A DNA stretch of 64,000 nucleotides from BS750m-G57 sp964607575 (GTDB taxonomy: Bacteria > Planctomycetota > Phycisphaerae > SM23-33), in assembly GCA_964607575.1 (NCBI GenBank), contig CAZSLS010000009.1, positions 8,275 through 72,274 on the forward strand, in the 5' to 3' direction. Below are positions 9,040-19,192 of this stretch, in pieces (positions within the stretch are counted from its first letter, which is position 1; each line of letters starts with the position of its first letter). Position numbers and translations under genes: made by a program. Below the pieces are notes generated by a model that saw only the letters and a list, made by a program, of their open reading frames with translations, ran no database searches and was not told the origin of the DNA.

Positions 9040-9717
9040 TCATGTGGCGCCGGCGTCGTCTTTCTGCGCTGGCTGTGTCGCACCGAGGACCACGACTTTC
9101 TCGCACTGCTTGCACTTGAGCGCCATCAAAGTATGGCGCCTCTCCTCGCCCGTCGGCGGATACGCGAAGGTGTAGGTGCTCATTCTGCTGAAGGTCTTGT
9201 GCGTCTCCATCTTTCCGCATTCAGGCTGGCCGTCGTCGGGCGGGCTCGACGGTACGAAAAGACAGCAGGCTCGGCAGAACTGACAACTCAGAACATACGT
9301 GTCCTCCTCGCCCGTCTCCTCGTAGAAGAAGACGCACTCGCGCAGTTCGGAGCAAGTCCAGTCAATCCGGCCGCAATTGGAGCATTCCCTCGTCAAGAGC
9401 CCGGAGGGGATATGTTTGAACCCCAACGGGACCTCGTGACCTTCCGTAACCGGAAAATGTTTGACCGCGAACATCCTGGGAGTCGGGGGGTCAACGCAGG
9501 TCACTATGAACATCACGTCCTCCAACGTCTTGTCGGGAAACTCCCTCGCGAACGCGTCGCTTCGGGCATATGCACCGTAGGCTTCGAGCTTCAACATCAA
9601 GAGCCTCAGTCGCTCGTCGTGGTCCAATATCGGCAGCGTATCGCAGGCGACAAGGATAATCTCTCCCTCGGGCCCGCTGGCAATCATGTCGATTCTATCT
9701 GTCTCTTGAAGACTCAT
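9040..9717 (-). CDS. DUF6572-like protein with C-terminal zinc-ribbon-like cysteine pairs
   Basis: 225 residues from the ATG at 9717, or 226 from the ATG at 9720; the sequence AAAGGTGG lies just upstream and favours the second ATG. The N-terminal 80 residues (IDMIASGPEGEIILVACDTLPILDHDERLRLLMLKLEAY) resemble DUF6572, a small domain of unknown function. The C-terminal half carries four cysteine pairs or clusters (CSNCG, a CQFCRACC cluster, and CKQCEK near the end), suggesting one or two structural zinc sites. It lies 100 bases downstream of the LacI-like regulator on the same strand and may be co-transcribed. Role unknown; a nucleic-acid or protein adaptor is only a guess. Confidence 0.7.
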   Translation of the reverse strand: MSLQETDRIDMIASGPEGEIILVACDTLPILDHDERLRLLMLKLEAYGAYARSDAFAREFPDKTLEDVMFIVTCVDPPTPRMFAVKHFPVTEGHEVPLGFKHIPSGLLTRECSNCGRIDWTCSELRECVFFYEETGEEDTYVLSCQFCRACCLFVPSSPPDDGQPECGKMETHKTFSRMSTYTFAYPPTGEERRHTLMALKCKQCEKVVVLGATQPAQKDDAGAT

Positions 9718-9817
9718 CATTCCACCTTTCAGCGCTGGCGTATATAGGTTCTTTCGTATCAATCTGTGGTAACTATCTTCGCGGCGCCTTCGGCGTCCTG
9801 GACGGCCCCGCTCCTCA

Positions 9818-11008
9818 TCATCTCTCCCCGTATCGCTCCTCGAGATGTACCTTTGTGAGCTTCTCCTCGAACGGCGGCCATTCGTTAATATGCTCGGACA
9901 GGAGGAAGTCGTGGAGCGTCTTGACGGCCTGGGCGCCAAGACTATCGAGACCCTGGCAGAAACTCGGGATGTACTCTGCCTTCGCCAGTTCAGAATCATC
10001 GAATCCCACCACATGTCCCTTCCATTCCCGACCGGCCGCGAGGAGTTGAAGTTTCATCGCGACGGCGAGTTCGTCGCTGAGACATATGAACAGGTCTGCA
10101 TTATTCCACTCCTCAAAAACCCTCCGGGCGTGGTGGAAAGAGTAGTCCTCCACAGGTCGATCCTTCACCTTCACACCCAAATCCTCGAAGGCCCTGCGGA
10201 TGGCTTGTTTGCGTGCATTCCGAATGCTGGGACACTCGTCTTTGGTATCGAACGGACTGCCGGGATTCTCGTCATCCATCGCAACCATGACGACCTCCGG
10301 TTCTCGCTTCAGATCTCGCGACCAGCTTGGATTCCGGTCTACCCACGCCTTGAGTTGTGCGGTGATATCCGTCTGGTCGGGAACGATGTTCTCCAGGACG
10401 GGAGCGGGGTAATCGTAGCGGTCAGCGTGGATGAGGACTACCGGAGTTTGACTCTTCTCGACCGGTTTCAGGTCCCGAGGCGTTGGAGAGATGCGAAGCA
10501 TCATGATCCCGTCGAACTTGAATGCCAGCAGCGTCCTCTCAATGATCCCCGACAGATCACTGGCGGATGTTTCGTGTATCGCCAGTTCGAGATGGCGAGC
10601 GGCGGCCTCTCGACACATCCCGCGGATGACGGAAAGACGGTAGCTGGCGCCAGGGACGTCCAGGCGAGTGAAAAGAGCTATTCGCGCAGGCCGATTAGAC
10701 CGCCGCGCGCCGATAGCCCTCTCATGCCTGGGCGAAACAGATTTGCCCAGGCCTTCGGTGATCCAATCCAACTGTGCCAACCTCTCGGAGCCCAGGGTAT
10801 TGGGGCGACCGGTACGATAGTTCCGGACGCTACCCTCAGACAGACCGGAGCAAATCTCGAGGACTTTCCGATACTGGGCCTCGTCGGACATCGCTCTGCG
10901 CCTCTGTGCCCGCCAGTCTAGCCAGGCACTAAAGGCCTCTGATGGTGCACTGGCGGCGTATTTTTCAAAAAACTGCAAGTCGAGTTCGTAAGAGTTCTTG
11001 TCAGGCAT
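9818..11008 (-). CDS. LacI/GalR-like transcriptional regulator with unusual N-terminal extension
   Basis: 396 residues from the ATG at 11008 (AAAGGA 11 bases upstream); a GTG at 11047 would add 13 residues. About 40 residues precede a LacI-like helix-turn-helix (CSGLSEGSVRNYRTGR...LAQLDWITEGLG), which in ordinary LacI proteins begins at residue 1-5. The rest is a periplasmic-binding-protein-like sensor: RIALFTRLDVPGASYRLSVIRGM at its start, DLFICLSDELAVAMKLQLLAAGREW and VVGFDDSELAKAEYIPSFCQGLDSLG near its end, all standard LacI-family landmarks. The effector is probably a small sugar-like ligand (family inference). Promoter, leader repeats and the divergent 11148 gene suggest it controls itself and its neighbours. 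Confidence 0.8.
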   Translation of the reverse strand: MPDKNSYELDLQFFEKYAASAPSEAFSAWLDWRAQRRRAMSDEAQYRKVLEICSGLSEGSVRNYRTGRPNTLGSERLAQLDWITEGLGKSVSPRHERAIGARRSNRPARIALFTRLDVPGASYRLSVIRGMCREAAARHLELAIHETSASDLSGIIERTLLAFKFDGIMMLRISPTPRDLKPVEKSQTPVVLIHADRYDYPAPVLENIVPDQTDITAQLKAWVDRNPSWSRDLKREPEVVMVAMDDENPGSPFDTKDECPSIRNARKQAIRRAFEDLGVKVKDRPVEDYSFHHARRVFEEWNNADLFICLSDELAVAMKLQLLAAGREWKGHVVGFDDSELAKAEYIPSFCQGLDSLGAQAVKTLHDFLLSEHINEWPPFEEKLTKVHLEERYGER

Positions 11009-11028
11009 ATCGGGCGATGTCCTTTCTA

Positions 11029-11057
11029 TACGTAATACTACGCGCACTACTACGCGC
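11029..11057. promoter_or_regulatory. Candidate operator: direct repeats of ACTACGCGC in the regulator's leader
   Basis: ACTACGCGC occurs at 11037-11045 and again at 11049-11057, a 12-bp period of about one helical turn, next to the palindrome TACGTA at 11029-11034. The repeats lie between the -10 box and the start of the LacI-like gene, a usual position for autoregulation. Related TACGCGTA boxes occur at 13205-13235. Confidence 0.45.
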
Positions 11058-11088
11058 TGGACTTCTTTAGAATGGCAGCTAGACTACT

Positions 11089-11117
11089 ATTATAGTACGT
11101 GCCATCTTTGATGTCAA
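11089..11117 (-). promoter_or_regulatory. Consensus sigma-70 promoter of the LacI-like regulator
   Basis: On the minus strand TTGACA (11112-11117) and TATAAT (11089-11094) are separated by exactly 17 bases, a full consensus match. It reads toward the regulator at 11008 and lies inside the divergent gap before the gene at 11148. Confidence 0.85.
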
Positions 11118-11147
11118 GATTCCTGCTATTGATAAAGGAGCATGAAC

Positions 11148-13058
11148 ATGAGTCGCAAAATCACACGAATCGGCCTTTACTGGATTCCGCCGACACCGCT
11201 GAAGGAACTGCTCGAGGCGACCTGGGCAGGCAGGTTCAACCGCTATCGTGCGTGCGAGTTGGTGGCCCGCCACCATGGCGACTGCGCCAGTTGGCAGGCC
11301 CACGCCACCCTGCTCGATGCGATCAGCATTATTGACGACGACCGGCAGGAGTTCATCCAGGCAATGCGCGAAACACTGAGGGCTTATCTCCCGATCGTGC
11401 TGCGGGGACCTCGCGTAAAATCATGGTTCCCCAACATCTTCGTGCGTTGGCCCAAACAAGACGCGGTGGACCAACTAAAGGAATTGCGTCAGGAGCTATC
11501 GAAACGCGCCAGCCAGTTTGTCGTAACCGAGTCGGTCGCCTGGGAAGACTTCAATGATCTGGAACGCACAATTTCGTTGTTTGGCGCCAAAGCGAACGAC
11601 GACTTCGCCAGGCACTTTACGGATGTACTGAAGCCACTGATGTCAGAAAAGAAACCGCTGCAGAAAGTCCACGCCCCAAACATGCCCCTCGAGTGGTACA
11701 CCCAGTCCGAGCGCAGTCTTGGGAGACTTGCCGAAGGCCAGTTGCCGTTTGGGTTGACGCCTCACATGTCCGTCGCCAGCGCCGTCCGGGACGATGAGCT
11801 CTACAAGATGAGTGCAGAGAAGGTCTGCAAAACGATTCTCCGCGACTTGCCAAAGGTCCCCGGGTACAAACGGCTCCTCGGCAAGAACGTCGTACATGAG
11901 GTCAATGACGCCCATATCGTCGAGCCTGCCCCATCCCACGTCAGGCCGATACACGCCACCGTCCTCGATCGTATCTCCGGTGAGGTAAAAACCGAACGCA
12001 GGCACCTGTGGCGGGGTTGCGAGAGGCTGCTCGGGCCTGAGGTAAACGGAGACCCAAAACTCGATACCGCCCTACTCCTCGACTGCCGCGCCTCTGACCC
12101 CCAGGAGTATATGGACAAGGTCGTCGACAAAATCATCCGCCCTCTGACCGGGTTCAGCCGCCTTAACATCCTCGTGCATGCCGAGAACAAGCTCTCGATT
12201 TCACAGCGCCAGGACAAAGCCGCCCTCTGGCAGGAGGCCTTGCGGAACTCGAAAACATACAGGAAGCCCGGTCTATGGACCACGGTTCTTTATGATGTGG
12301 AGGGCACACCCACCGGACCGTGCGAGGACTGGTTCAAAAACATGTTTTACGTTTTTCAGGATCCGGGGATCCAGCGCGTTCTGTATCTTCCCTACGACAT
12401 CTGCTTCATAAAGAAACGGGCGCAGCGAGGCGGCTCGAAGAAGGGCCTCCAAGACTTCATAGACCGCTGGGCTCGGCGCGATCTTGATCTCCTGTTGGGC
12501 ACATACAAGGCCAAGACGCACGTTACGGAGGCCAAGGAGGACAACTTCCTGGTTCCCACCGCACGGGCCGGCAAGCGCGACAGGTCGGACATTCCCAAGA
12601 ACGTGCTGGAGGATTTTGCCGTGCTGGAAACCTGGACGCGTTTCCCGCGGTGCGCCCGGTGGTTCTCGCAGACACGAACAGATGCCGGTCATGATCCAAA
12701 GTATCGCACAGGCTTCTTCGCCGTAAGCAGAGATCTCTACGAAGCCTTTCGGTCCAGGCGGAGGCGGGAGACCATGCTGCCGTGGGCCGGGACGGTTCAG
12801 TTGCTCATTTTCGCCGCGATGTGCGCCCGTGCGGTACAGGCCAAAGCCATCCGGGGTAAGACGATCGTGCCTCCGGGCATGACCGCCCGGACTCCGAGAT
12901 ACGACTTCAAGGCGGGCGAGCACTTCGTTGCCGACATCTTCGAGCCTGGAGACCGCTTGTCCCACTACACCGTCAGGGAACAGCGCGAGCGGATCGCGTT
13001 CGTCCTGGCTGCCGAAGCCCACTGGTGGAATTGCTACTACCCCGAGCTGCCTTGCTAA
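11148..13058 (+). CDS. Large protein of unknown family; possible 2H-phosphoesterase-like N-domain and GT-A-like C-domain
   Basis: 636 residues from the ATG at 11148, chosen because AAAGGAG ends 7 bases upstream; the ATG at 11142 is too close. I do not recognise the protein as a whole. Residues 1-170 have the look of a 2H (LigT-like) phosphoesterase: an opening strand (IGLYWIP), a first H-x-T (AHATLLDAI, His52), a long helix, a strand (WFPNIFVRW), a helix, and a second H-x-T (FARHFTDVL, His156). Residues from about 320 to 620 resemble a nucleotide-sugar-binding GT-A fold: LLLDCRASDP, an alternating strand/helix run, DLDLLLGTYKAK, and RTGFFAVSRDLYEAF followed by LPWAGTVQLLIFAAMCA. Both assignments are weak. 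It is transcribed divergently from the LacI-like regulator and is its likely target. Confidence 0.6.
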   Translation: MSRKITRIGLYWIPPTPLKELLEATWAGRFNRYRACELVARHHGDCASWQAHATLLDAISIIDDDRQEFIQAMRETLRAYLPIVLRGPRVKSWFPNIFVRWPKQDAVDQLKELRQELSKRASQFVVTESVAWEDFNDLERTISLFGAKANDDFARHFTDVLKPLMSEKKPLQKVHAPNMPLEWYTQSERSLGRLAEGQLPFGLTPHMSVASAVRDDELYKMSAEKVCKTILRDLPKVPGYKRLLGKNVVHEVNDAHIVEPAPSHVRPIHATVLDRISGEVKTERRHLWRGCERLLGPEVNGDPKLDTALLLDCRASDPQEYMDKVVDKIIRPLTGFSRLNILVHAENKLSISQRQDKAALWQEALRNSKTYRKPGLWTTVLYDVEGTPTGPCEDWFKNMFYVFQDPGIQRVLYLPYDICFIKKRAQRGGSKKGLQDFIDRWARRDLDLLLGTYKAKTHVTEAKEDNFLVPTARAGKRDRSDIPKNVLEDFAVLETWTRFPRCARWFSQTRTDAGHDPKYRTGFFAVSRDLYEAFRSRRRRETMLPWAGTVQLLIFAAMCARAVQAKAIRGKTIVPPGMTARTPRYDFKAGEHFVADIFEPGDRLSHYTVREQRERIAFVLAAEAHWWNCYYPELPC

Positions 13059-13111
13059 TGATCAGCATGCCGCTACGAATGCGATACACGCATTTCAAGC
13101 AGGCACCTGCG

Positions 13112-13154
13112 GGCGACAGCCTCGACTTGTGACGCGCAACTCCAAGCTGTCGCC
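13112..13154 (+). terminator. Possible hairpin after the 11148 gene
   Basis: GGCGACAGC (13112-13120) and GCTGTCGCC (13146-13154) form a perfect 9-bp stem with a 25-base loop, 54 bases beyond the stop at 13058. No T-run follows, so a structural or pausing role is as likely as intrinsic termination. Confidence 0.3.
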
Positions 13155-13204
13155 GGCAGGCTGACCGTTAGATCAAATAGTGCTAGAATTATTACTCGTA
13201 GTGT

Positions 13205-13251
13205 TACGCGTACTAAAAATAGCTTGCTACGCGTAGACAGAGTGCTATAAT
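13205..13251 (+). promoter_or_regulatory. Promoter with two TACGCGTA boxes before the winged-helix gene
   Basis: TTGCTA (13224-13229) and TATAAT (13246-13251) are spaced by 16 bases and read toward the gene at 13360, leaving an mRNA leader of about 100 bases. The 8-bp palindrome TACGCGTA occurs at 13205-13212 and at 13228-13235; the second copy overlaps the -35 box and spacer, where a repressor would block polymerase. The TACGCG core is shared with the repeats at 11037-11057, so the same LacI-like protein may act at both. The rest of the 300-base gap (13059-13359) shows no gene. Confidence 0.6.
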
Positions 13252-13359
13252 AATGTATACAGCCATTCGTGGTGTGAAGATTCCGGCTGAAATATCGAGA
13301 TCGTATTGTCAATGCGTTCATACCGTTCTTTGGGTGACTTGTAAACGACGGAGTCCAAC

Positions 13360-13803
13360 ATGATAGAGCGACACGAACACAACCGTTATGATAAACCGCG
13401 CCCCAAGGTTACGCTGCTCGTACATGACCGCGACAGTTTTGGTCTCCTGAAACTCCAATGGCCTGACGTAACGATCAAACTGCGTCTGGAATGCCGCCAC
13501 TGTCGAGTGCTTCTTGCCCTTGAGGCGGCCATGCGTGCGGATGCAGAGCTGGACGACGCATTTCGTGGCCTGCGCACAAACTCGCAAGTAGCGGATGCTT
13601 ACGCTCAAGGACAAGGGGATCCGTACGCCTATACACCAGGGCCAAAAGCAATTGCAGCCTATCGGGCGCAGATTCATCGATTGATCCGGTCAGTCATGCC
13701 CGAGGGGCTTAAAGCACCCCGCCTGATTGAAACGGTGCGCACAGCAGGGGTCCGGCTCATGCATAACATTGAGATTGTCGACCTCTCGGCGAGGCATACC
13801 TAG
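13360..13803 (+). CDS. Small protein with C-terminal winged-helix-like segment
   Basis: 147 residues; the start at 13360 is supported by GGAG 6 bases upstream. The C-terminus (IHRLIRSVMPEGLKAPRLIETVRTAGVRL) closely follows the last helix and wing of OmpR/PhoB DNA-binding domains, where the pattern is RLR-K-hydrophobic...IETVRG-G-Y-R. The N-terminal half (VTLLVHDRDSFGLLKLQWPDVTIKLRLECRHCRVLLAL) is strand-rich, has one CxxC-like CRHC, and matches no receiver domain I know. It is probably a DNA-binding accessory regulator, expressed from the TACGCGTA-flanked promoter upstream. Confidence 0.6.
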   Translation: MIERHEHNRYDKPRPKVTLLVHDRDSFGLLKLQWPDVTIKLRLECRHCRVLLALEAAMRADAELDDAFRGLRTNSQVADAYAQGQGDPYAYTPGPKAIAAYRAQIHRLIRSVMPEGLKAPRLIETVRTAGVRLMHNIEIVDLSARHT

Positions 13804-13966
13804 ACCGCCTGATCGTGCCCGGATACGCGGGGTGGAATGCAGGCAGGCAATCCTGTACACATAGGGGGATCTCTGCCTCTCCACGCAAGTCGTTGACAAC
13901 CCGCCGAGATGGAATGATACTGACGCCTGATTCTAAGCATCCGACAACGGAGAAGGGATTGTGAGT

Positions 13967-15448
13967 ATGAATGTCAAGAAATGCGGATTGGTGTTTCTGG
14001 TGTTGGCGGTGGTGACGGCGGCCTGGACGTCGGACGTCCGCGCAGGCCAGCCGGCGATCAAGAAGGGGCTGGTGGTTTTCCTGTCGTTTGACCAGGCGGG
14101 CCCGCAGGCTCTCCAAACCGCCGGCTCGCATAAGGTCAGCGTCAAGGCGGCAGATGGCTGTAAGAGAGACGCCGACGGGAACGGCGCGGTGCTCGACGGG
14201 CGGACGTTTGTGCGGATCTCACTGCCCAAAGACCTGGAAATCAGCGAAAAAACGCTCGCCGCCTGGGTGAACATGTCGCAATCGGCTAGGTGCAGCGGTG
14301 CGGGAATCGTGACCGTTCAGAAGCGAAACCCGGCCGGCGAACCGTTCGACAGTATCGTCTGGAACGAGCGCGGGCGCGGATGGATGTTCGGGTCCGATCG
14401 ACACGCCCGGAGCACCGATTCAAACGTTATGGAGAAGTCCAAGCCCTGGGTCCACATCGCCGCGGTATACCGGAAAAACGACTACGTGATGTATCGCAAC
14501 GGCAAGGAGATCGCCCGGCTCAAAGGCAAGGGCCTGGTCGCATTCAAGGACGCCGAGATACTCATTGGCAGGCGCCACGAACAGCCAACTGCGACGTTTA
14601 TCGGGAATATCGACGAGGTGTACGTCTTCGACAGGGCGCTTGAGGCAAAGGAAGTGGCATCGCTATACGCGGCAGGGAAGGAGCATTTCGATAAGCTCAA
14701 CGCCAAACTCCCCAACGTCACCCCGCCCAAACCCGGGCAGCACAGAACGGTAAAACCACCGCCGGCGCCCGTCGACCCCGACCCCCTGCCGCCGCTGAAG
14801 GATGAACCCGGATTCAAGTCGATCTTCGACGGCAAGACGCTCAAGGGCTGGAAAGCGGCGGACATGAGCTACTGGTCCATCGAGGACGGCGCGATCACCG
14901 GCACGATCACCAAAGAACATCCAAGCCGACGCAACCACTACCTTGTCTGCCAGGAAGGCAAGCTGGGAGACTTCGAGTTGAAGATGCGACACCGCATGAT
15001 AAGCCCGCACCGCATCAACTGCGGATTCCAGTTCCGCAGCGAGATTTTCGACGGGCGAATCAAGGATGACTGCCGCGGATACCAGATGGATAACAACACT
15101 GGCACGCCGTGGCTGGTGCGCCTGTACGATGAGTTCGGGCGCCACACGCTGGCGATGCGCGGCAAGAGGACCGTCTTCGACAAGACGGGGAAAAGGACCA
15201 CCACCAATATCGAGGGCGCCGGCGGGCCGGCTCGGTTCAGGCTCGAAGATTGGCACGAGTATCACCTGATCTGCCGCGGACCGAAAATCATGCTGAAAGT
15301 CAACGGACGCCTGGTAGCCAAAGTTATCGACAACGACCCGAAACAGCAGGATTTCTCCGGTATCTTCGCACCGCAACTGCACAGCGGACCGCCGCAGAAA
15401 GTCCAGTTCAAGGATATTCGAATCAAAATCCTCGACGCCAAAAAGTAG
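13967..15448 (+). CDS. Secreted LamG plus DUF1080 (3-keto-disaccharide hydrolase family) protein
   Basis: 493 residues. The ATG at 13967 is best placed from GAGAAGGG; a GTG at 13961 would add two residues. A signal peptide (CGLVFLVLAVVTAAWTSDVRA) is followed by a LamG/concanavalin-like domain (about 35-240; LAAWVNMSQSA, WVHIAAVYRKNDYVMYRNGKEIA and FIGNIDEVYVFDRAL are its usual strands) and a proline-rich linker. A DUF1080 domain comes next (about 285-490), opening with GFKSIFDGKTLKGWK and closing with GIFAPQLHSGPPQKVQFKDIRIK. DUF1080 members include 3-keto-glycoside hydrolases, so a role in breaking or binding external glycans is likely. First of three genes on this strand, with a sulfatase 22 bases downstream. 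Confidence 0.88.
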   Translation: MNVKKCGLVFLVLAVVTAAWTSDVRAGQPAIKKGLVVFLSFDQAGPQALQTAGSHKVSVKAADGCKRDADGNGAVLDGRTFVRISLPKDLEISEKTLAAWVNMSQSARCSGAGIVTVQKRNPAGEPFDSIVWNERGRGWMFGSDRHARSTDSNVMEKSKPWVHIAAVYRKNDYVMYRNGKEIARLKGKGLVAFKDAEILIGRRHEQPTATFIGNIDEVYVFDRALEAKEVASLYAAGKEHFDKLNAKLPNVTPPKPGQHRTVKPPPAPVDPDPLPPLKDEPGFKSIFDGKTLKGWKAADMSYWSIEDGAITGTITKEHPSRRNHYLVCQEGKLGDFELKMRHRMISPHRINCGFQFRSEIFDGRIKDDCRGYQMDNNTGTPWLVRLYDEFGRHTLAMRGKRTVFDKTGKRTTTNIEGAGGPARFRLEDWHEYHLICRGPKIMLKVNGRLVAKVIDNDPKQQDFSGIFAPQLHSGPPQKVQFKDIRIKILDAKK

Positions 15449-15470
15449 ATCCGCAGAGGAGCAGTATTCC

Positions 15471-16805
<1,335 letters not shown>

Positions 16806-16841
16806 CATTCAGTCTCTTGTGTGCCTTTGTGAGGAAGTTCA

Positions 16842-19124
16842 ATGGTTTCAAAATGCTTTAGGTTATCTATCATCATCGCCACTCTATCGTTCGTTATGGG
16901 CGCCGCGGCGTTAGCACAGGGTACGCGGAGCGATTATAAGCGCGCCGACACCCTGAGAAGCCGGACGTCAAATACCGTCTTCAAACACAAGGTCAAACCG
17001 CACTGGTTCGCCGACAATGCGCGCTTCTGGTACCGCAATGACCTGCGCGGCGGGAAGCGGGAGTTCGTTGTCGTCGACGCGGTCAAAGGCTCGCGCGGGC
17101 CCGCGTTCGATCACGCCAAAGTTGCGGCCGCCCTGTCCAAAGCCACTGGCAGGAAATGCGCCGCCGATCGCCTCCCGATCGACCGGATCGAGTTCGCCAA
17201 CGCCGGCGCGATCCAGCTCCAGGTGGGCAAGGTCGTCTGGAAGTATTCGCCCAAGACGTCCAAGGCGGTCCGCACCGATATCAAGCCGGTGGAGATCAAG
17301 AAGTCCACTAGAAGGCGGTCGCGCCGCCGCCGCGCGGGACGGATGGGCAGGCACTGGTCCGGCGGCTCGGGTCGCGGCGGCGCCACCTCGCCCGACGGTA
17401 AGCTGACCGCATTCGTTAAGGACCACAATCTCCACATCCGCACGAAGGGCGCCAAGGAGACCTGGGCCCTGACGCGCGATGGCACGCCCACCCATGCGTA
17501 CTCCGGCGGGGTGTTCTGGTCGCCCGATTCGAAGAAGCTCACCGCAACGCGCGTCAAGCCCGGAAAGGCAAGCAAGCTCTACCGTGTCGAATCCTCGCCG
17601 GCCGGCCAACTGCATCCGAAGCTGCACGTCAGCAACTACGCCCGCCCGGGCGATCCTCAAAACACCAGCAGCCTCTATCTGTTCGACATCCCCACCCGCA
17701 AGCGAATCCCCGTCTCCAACAAACTGTTCCCCGCGCCGTGGGAGCTCAACCGCATTCGCTGGGTCGACGATTCGAAGTACTTCACGTTCTTCTACCACCA
17801 GCGCGGGCATGGGGCCGTTCGGATCGTCGCCGTCGACGGCGCAACCGGCGCCGCACGGGCATTCATGGAAGAGGGCTGCAAGACGTTCTTCGACTACGCA
17901 CACAAGCAATTCATGCACTGGTCCGACAAGACCCGCGAGTTCATCTGGGCCTCCGAGCGGGATGGGTGGCAGCATCTGTACCTCTTCGACGCCAACACCG
18001 GAAAGCTCAAGAACCAGATCACCAGGGGCAAGTGGGTGGTGCGGGGCGTCCAGCGCATCGACGAGCAGAAGCGCCAGATATGGTTCAGCGCCGGCGGCAT
18101 CCGGCCGGGCCAGGACCCCTATCACGTCCATTACGCGCGGATCAATTTCGACGGATCGGGTCTGACGATATTCACCAAGGGCGATGGTTCGCACTGGATT
18201 GAGTACTCGCCCGACAAAGACAAAAAATACTTCATCGACACCTGGTCCCGCGTCGACCAGCCCAATCAGGTCGAGCTGCGGCGGACGGCGGACGGTAAGC
18301 TGGTGTGCAAGCTCGAAACTGCCGACATCTCCGCCCTGCAGGCCACCGGATGGAAGGCGCCCATGCGGTTCACCGCCAAGGGGCGCGACGGAAAAACCGA
18401 TATCTGGGGCGTGATCTACCGCCCCACCACGTTTGACGCGTCAAAGAAATACGCGGTAATCGAGAAGATCTACGCCGGTCCGCAGGGCTCGTACGTGCCA
18501 AAGAATTTCGCCAGCTACTATTGGTCCCAGGCGATGACGGAGATTGGGTTTATCGTTGTCCAGATCGACGGTATGGGCACGTCCAAACGATCCAAGGCGT
18601 TCCACGACGTCTGCTGGAAGAACCTCGCCGACGCCGGCCTGCCCGATCGCGTCCTCTGGATCAAAGCCGCCGCAAAGAAGTACCCGTGGATGGACATCTC
18701 GCGGGTTGGCATTTACGGCGGCTCGGCCGGCGGGCAGAACGCCGTCCGCGCCATCCTCGACTACCCGGACTTCTACAAGGTCGCGGTCGCCAACTCCGGT
18801 TGCCACGATAACCGGATGGACAAGATCTGGTGGAACGAGTTGTGGATGGGCTGGCCCGTCGGACCGCACTACGCCAAACAGTCCAACGCCACCGACGCAC
18901 ACAAGCTCCGTGGAAAGCTGCTCCTGATGGCCGGCGAGATGGACAACAACGTCGACCCGGCATCGACGATGCAACTGGTAAACGCACTTGTCAAGGCCGA
19001 CAAGGACTTCGACATGCTGATCTTCCCCGGCTACGGACACCAACTCGACGACAAGTACGGTAGGAGAAAACGCCGCGACTACTTCGTCCGACATTTGCTT
19101 GGCGTAGAACCCAGAACCCGCTAG
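16842..19124 (+). CDS. Secreted S9 (dipeptidyl-peptidase IV type) serine peptidase
   Basis: 760 residues with a signal peptide (LSIIIATLSFVMGAAALA), a DPP IV-like propeller (about 40-500) and an alpha/beta hydrolase domain. The catalytic triad can be placed: Ser628 in GIYGGSAGGQN, Asp701 in GEMDNNVD and His733 in PGYGHQLDD. An Arg/Arg-rich insert near residues 150-170 (SRRRRAGRMGRHWSGG) is unusual. It probably cleaves oligopeptides in the periplasm. It follows the sulfatase by 36 bases. Its last 67 bp (19058-19124) are repeated almost exactly at 20704-20770, so the region downstream has been rearranged. Confidence 0.9.
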   Translation: MVSKCFRLSIIIATLSFVMGAAALAQGTRSDYKRADTLRSRTSNTVFKHKVKPHWFADNARFWYRNDLRGGKREFVVVDAVKGSRGPAFDHAKVAAALSKATGRKCAADRLPIDRIEFANAGAIQLQVGKVVWKYSPKTSKAVRTDIKPVEIKKSTRRRSRRRRAGRMGRHWSGGSGRGGATSPDGKLTAFVKDHNLHIRTKGAKETWALTRDGTPTHAYSGGVFWSPDSKKLTATRVKPGKASKLYRVESSPAGQLHPKLHVSNYARPGDPQNTSSLYLFDIPTRKRIPVSNKLFPAPWELNRIRWVDDSKYFTFFYHQRGHGAVRIVAVDGATGAARAFMEEGCKTFFDYAHKQFMHWSDKTREFIWASERDGWQHLYLFDANTGKLKNQITRGKWVVRGVQRIDEQKRQIWFSAGGIRPGQDPYHVHYARINFDGSGLTIFTKGDGSHWIEYSPDKDKKYFIDTWSRVDQPNQVELRRTADGKLVCKLETADISALQATGWKAPMRFTAKGRDGKTDIWGVIYRPTTFDASKKYAVIEKIYAGPQGSYVPKNFASYYWSQAMTEIGFIVVQIDGMGTSKRSKAFHDVCWKNLADAGLPDRVLWIKAAAKKYPWMDISRVGIYGGSAGGQNAVRAILDYPDFYKVAVANSGCHDNRMDKIWWNELWMGWPVGPHYAKQSNATDAHKLRGKLLLMAGEMDNNVDPASTMQLVNALVKADKDFDMLIFPGYGHQLDDKYGRRKRRDYFVRHLLGVEPRTR
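19058..19124 (+). repeat. 67-bp direct repeat, copy 1 (3' end of the S9 peptidase gene)
   Basis: Covers the last codons and the stop of the S9 peptidase. It matches 20704-20770 at 66 of 67 positions; the one difference is C at 19117 against G at 20763. The copies enclose 1,579 bases carrying one reversed gene. Confidence 0.97.
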
Positions 19125-19192
19125 GCCAAAGCAATCTCGCTGACATGGAACAATAATCGAAAGTCTTGTCGCATTATCCTGTCGTAGATCCT

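Noticed and set aside
9845..10921. 358-codon plus-strand frame over the LacI-like gene
   Set aside because: The opposite strand encodes a clear LacI-family sensor domain with promoter and ribosome site.
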